From Oscillospiraceae bacterium (GTDB lineage: Bacteria; Bacillota; Clostridia; Oscillospirales; CAG-272), in NCBI GenBank assembly GCA_015065205.1, contig SVQS01000028.1, forward strand, positions 1 to 15,279: a DNA stretch of 15,279 nucleotides, in the 5' to 3' direction. The position numbers and the translations under genes are program-made. Positions within the stretch are counted from its first letter, which is position 1, and each line of letters starts with the position of its first letter. The notes under the pieces are model-generated. The model did not search any database. It saw only the letters and a list, made by a program, of their open reading frames with translations, and was not told where the DNA came from. Of this stretch, positions 14,885 through 15,279 are shown in pieces.

Positions 14885-14911
14885 AAAGAAAATTGCAAAA
14901 GGAGGAACGCT

Positions 14912-15279
14912 ATGATTTGCCGTCAATGCCCAAGGGAATGTAATCTTGACCGAGATGGGGAAAGCTACGGCTTTTGCGTCTCCCCCGATGAATTTTTGGT
15001 CGCACGCACGGGGCTGCACGCGTGGGAAGAACCGCCCATCAGCGGCTCTCGCGGGTCGGGAACGATATTTTTCGGCGGATGCAATCTGCGCTGCGTGTTC
15101 TGTCAAAACCGCGCCATCAGTCACGGCGGCGTTGGTCGCAAAATGAGTGACGATGCACTCCTTGATGCGATGCTGCGCTTGCAGGATGCGGGTGCGCACA
15201 ACATCAATCTCGTTACCCCCTCACACTATACCCTACAGCTCGCGCGCCTTTTGGAGCGCGCACGTCCAAAATTGAACAT
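14912..15279 (+). CDS. PflX-like radical SAM protein (partial, 3' end outside window)
   Basis: An open frame of 122 codons runs off the window edge without a stop. It starts MICRQCPRECNLDRDGE, has AAAGGAGGAA six bases upstream, and reads on to SRGSGTIFFGGCNLRCVFCQN. The CxxxCxxC in CNLRCVFC binds the radical SAM 4Fe-4S cluster. The N-terminal cysteine group (CRQCPREC...GFC) and the EEPPISGSRGSGTIFF block match the PflX family, relatives of pyruvate-formate-lyase-activating enzymes whose exact substrate is not established. Codon composition is like its neighbours. The full protein in this family is about 290-300 residues, so well over half is missing here. Confidence 0.88.
   Translation, partial: MICRQCPRECNLDRDGESYGFCVSPDEFLVARTGLHAWEEPPISGSRGSGTIFFGGCNLRCVFCQNRAISHGGVGRKMSDDALLDAMLRLQDAGAHNINLVTPSHYTLQLARLLERARPKLN

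Overview
The window looks like chromosomal DNA from an anaerobic, low-to-mid GC Firmicute of the class Clostridia. The indicators are a T-box leader, an oxygen-sensitive 2-oxoacid:ferredoxin oxidoreductase, consensus TTGACA-N17-TATAAT promoters, strong AGGAGG ribosome binding sites and a PflX-like radical SAM protein. I cannot name a genus from the sequence alone. There are no rRNA or tRNA genes, CRISPR arrays or transposase genes.

Region 1 (1-6070, minus strand) is a five-gene operon. Its order is acyl-CoA synthetase, iorA, iorB, a PaaK-type arylacetate-CoA ligase, and a protein with two ACT domains. It starts from a consensus promoter and a complete T-box leader: Stem I with AGTA/GAA loop E, Stem III, a TGGT antiterminator bulge and an intrinsic terminator. 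The specifier reads most simply as TAC (Tyr). T-boxes switch genes on when a tRNA is uncharged, and both ligases are of AMP-forming families. The operon therefore looks like a route that makes aromatic amino acids from arylacetates (activation to arylacetyl-CoA, then reductive carboxylation by IorAB), not a catabolic route. This is the most interesting system in the window.

Region 2 (6283-7694, plus strand) is a monocistronic aspartate kinase, transcribed divergently from the T-box operon.

Region 3 (7698-8919) is an accessory island. A small AT-rich lipoprotein gene sits between two diverged, inverted copies of a structured repeat. The outer tip of each copy is a 32-bp perfect palindrome directly after the stop codon of the flanking gene (lysC or pncC), where it probably acts as a terminator. 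Differences between the copies keep hairpins paired, so the repeat is a structured element.

Region 4 (8924-13240, minus strand) is an operon of two half-transporters forming a heterodimeric ABC exporter, followed by a stand-alone CinA C-terminal (PncC) amidohydrolase. Region 5 (13279-14840, minus strand) carries mntP (Mn2+ efflux) and an mscS-type channel, probably co-transcribed and ended by an intrinsic terminator. Region 6 (14856-15279, plus strand) is the start of a PflX-like radical SAM gene cut by the window edge.
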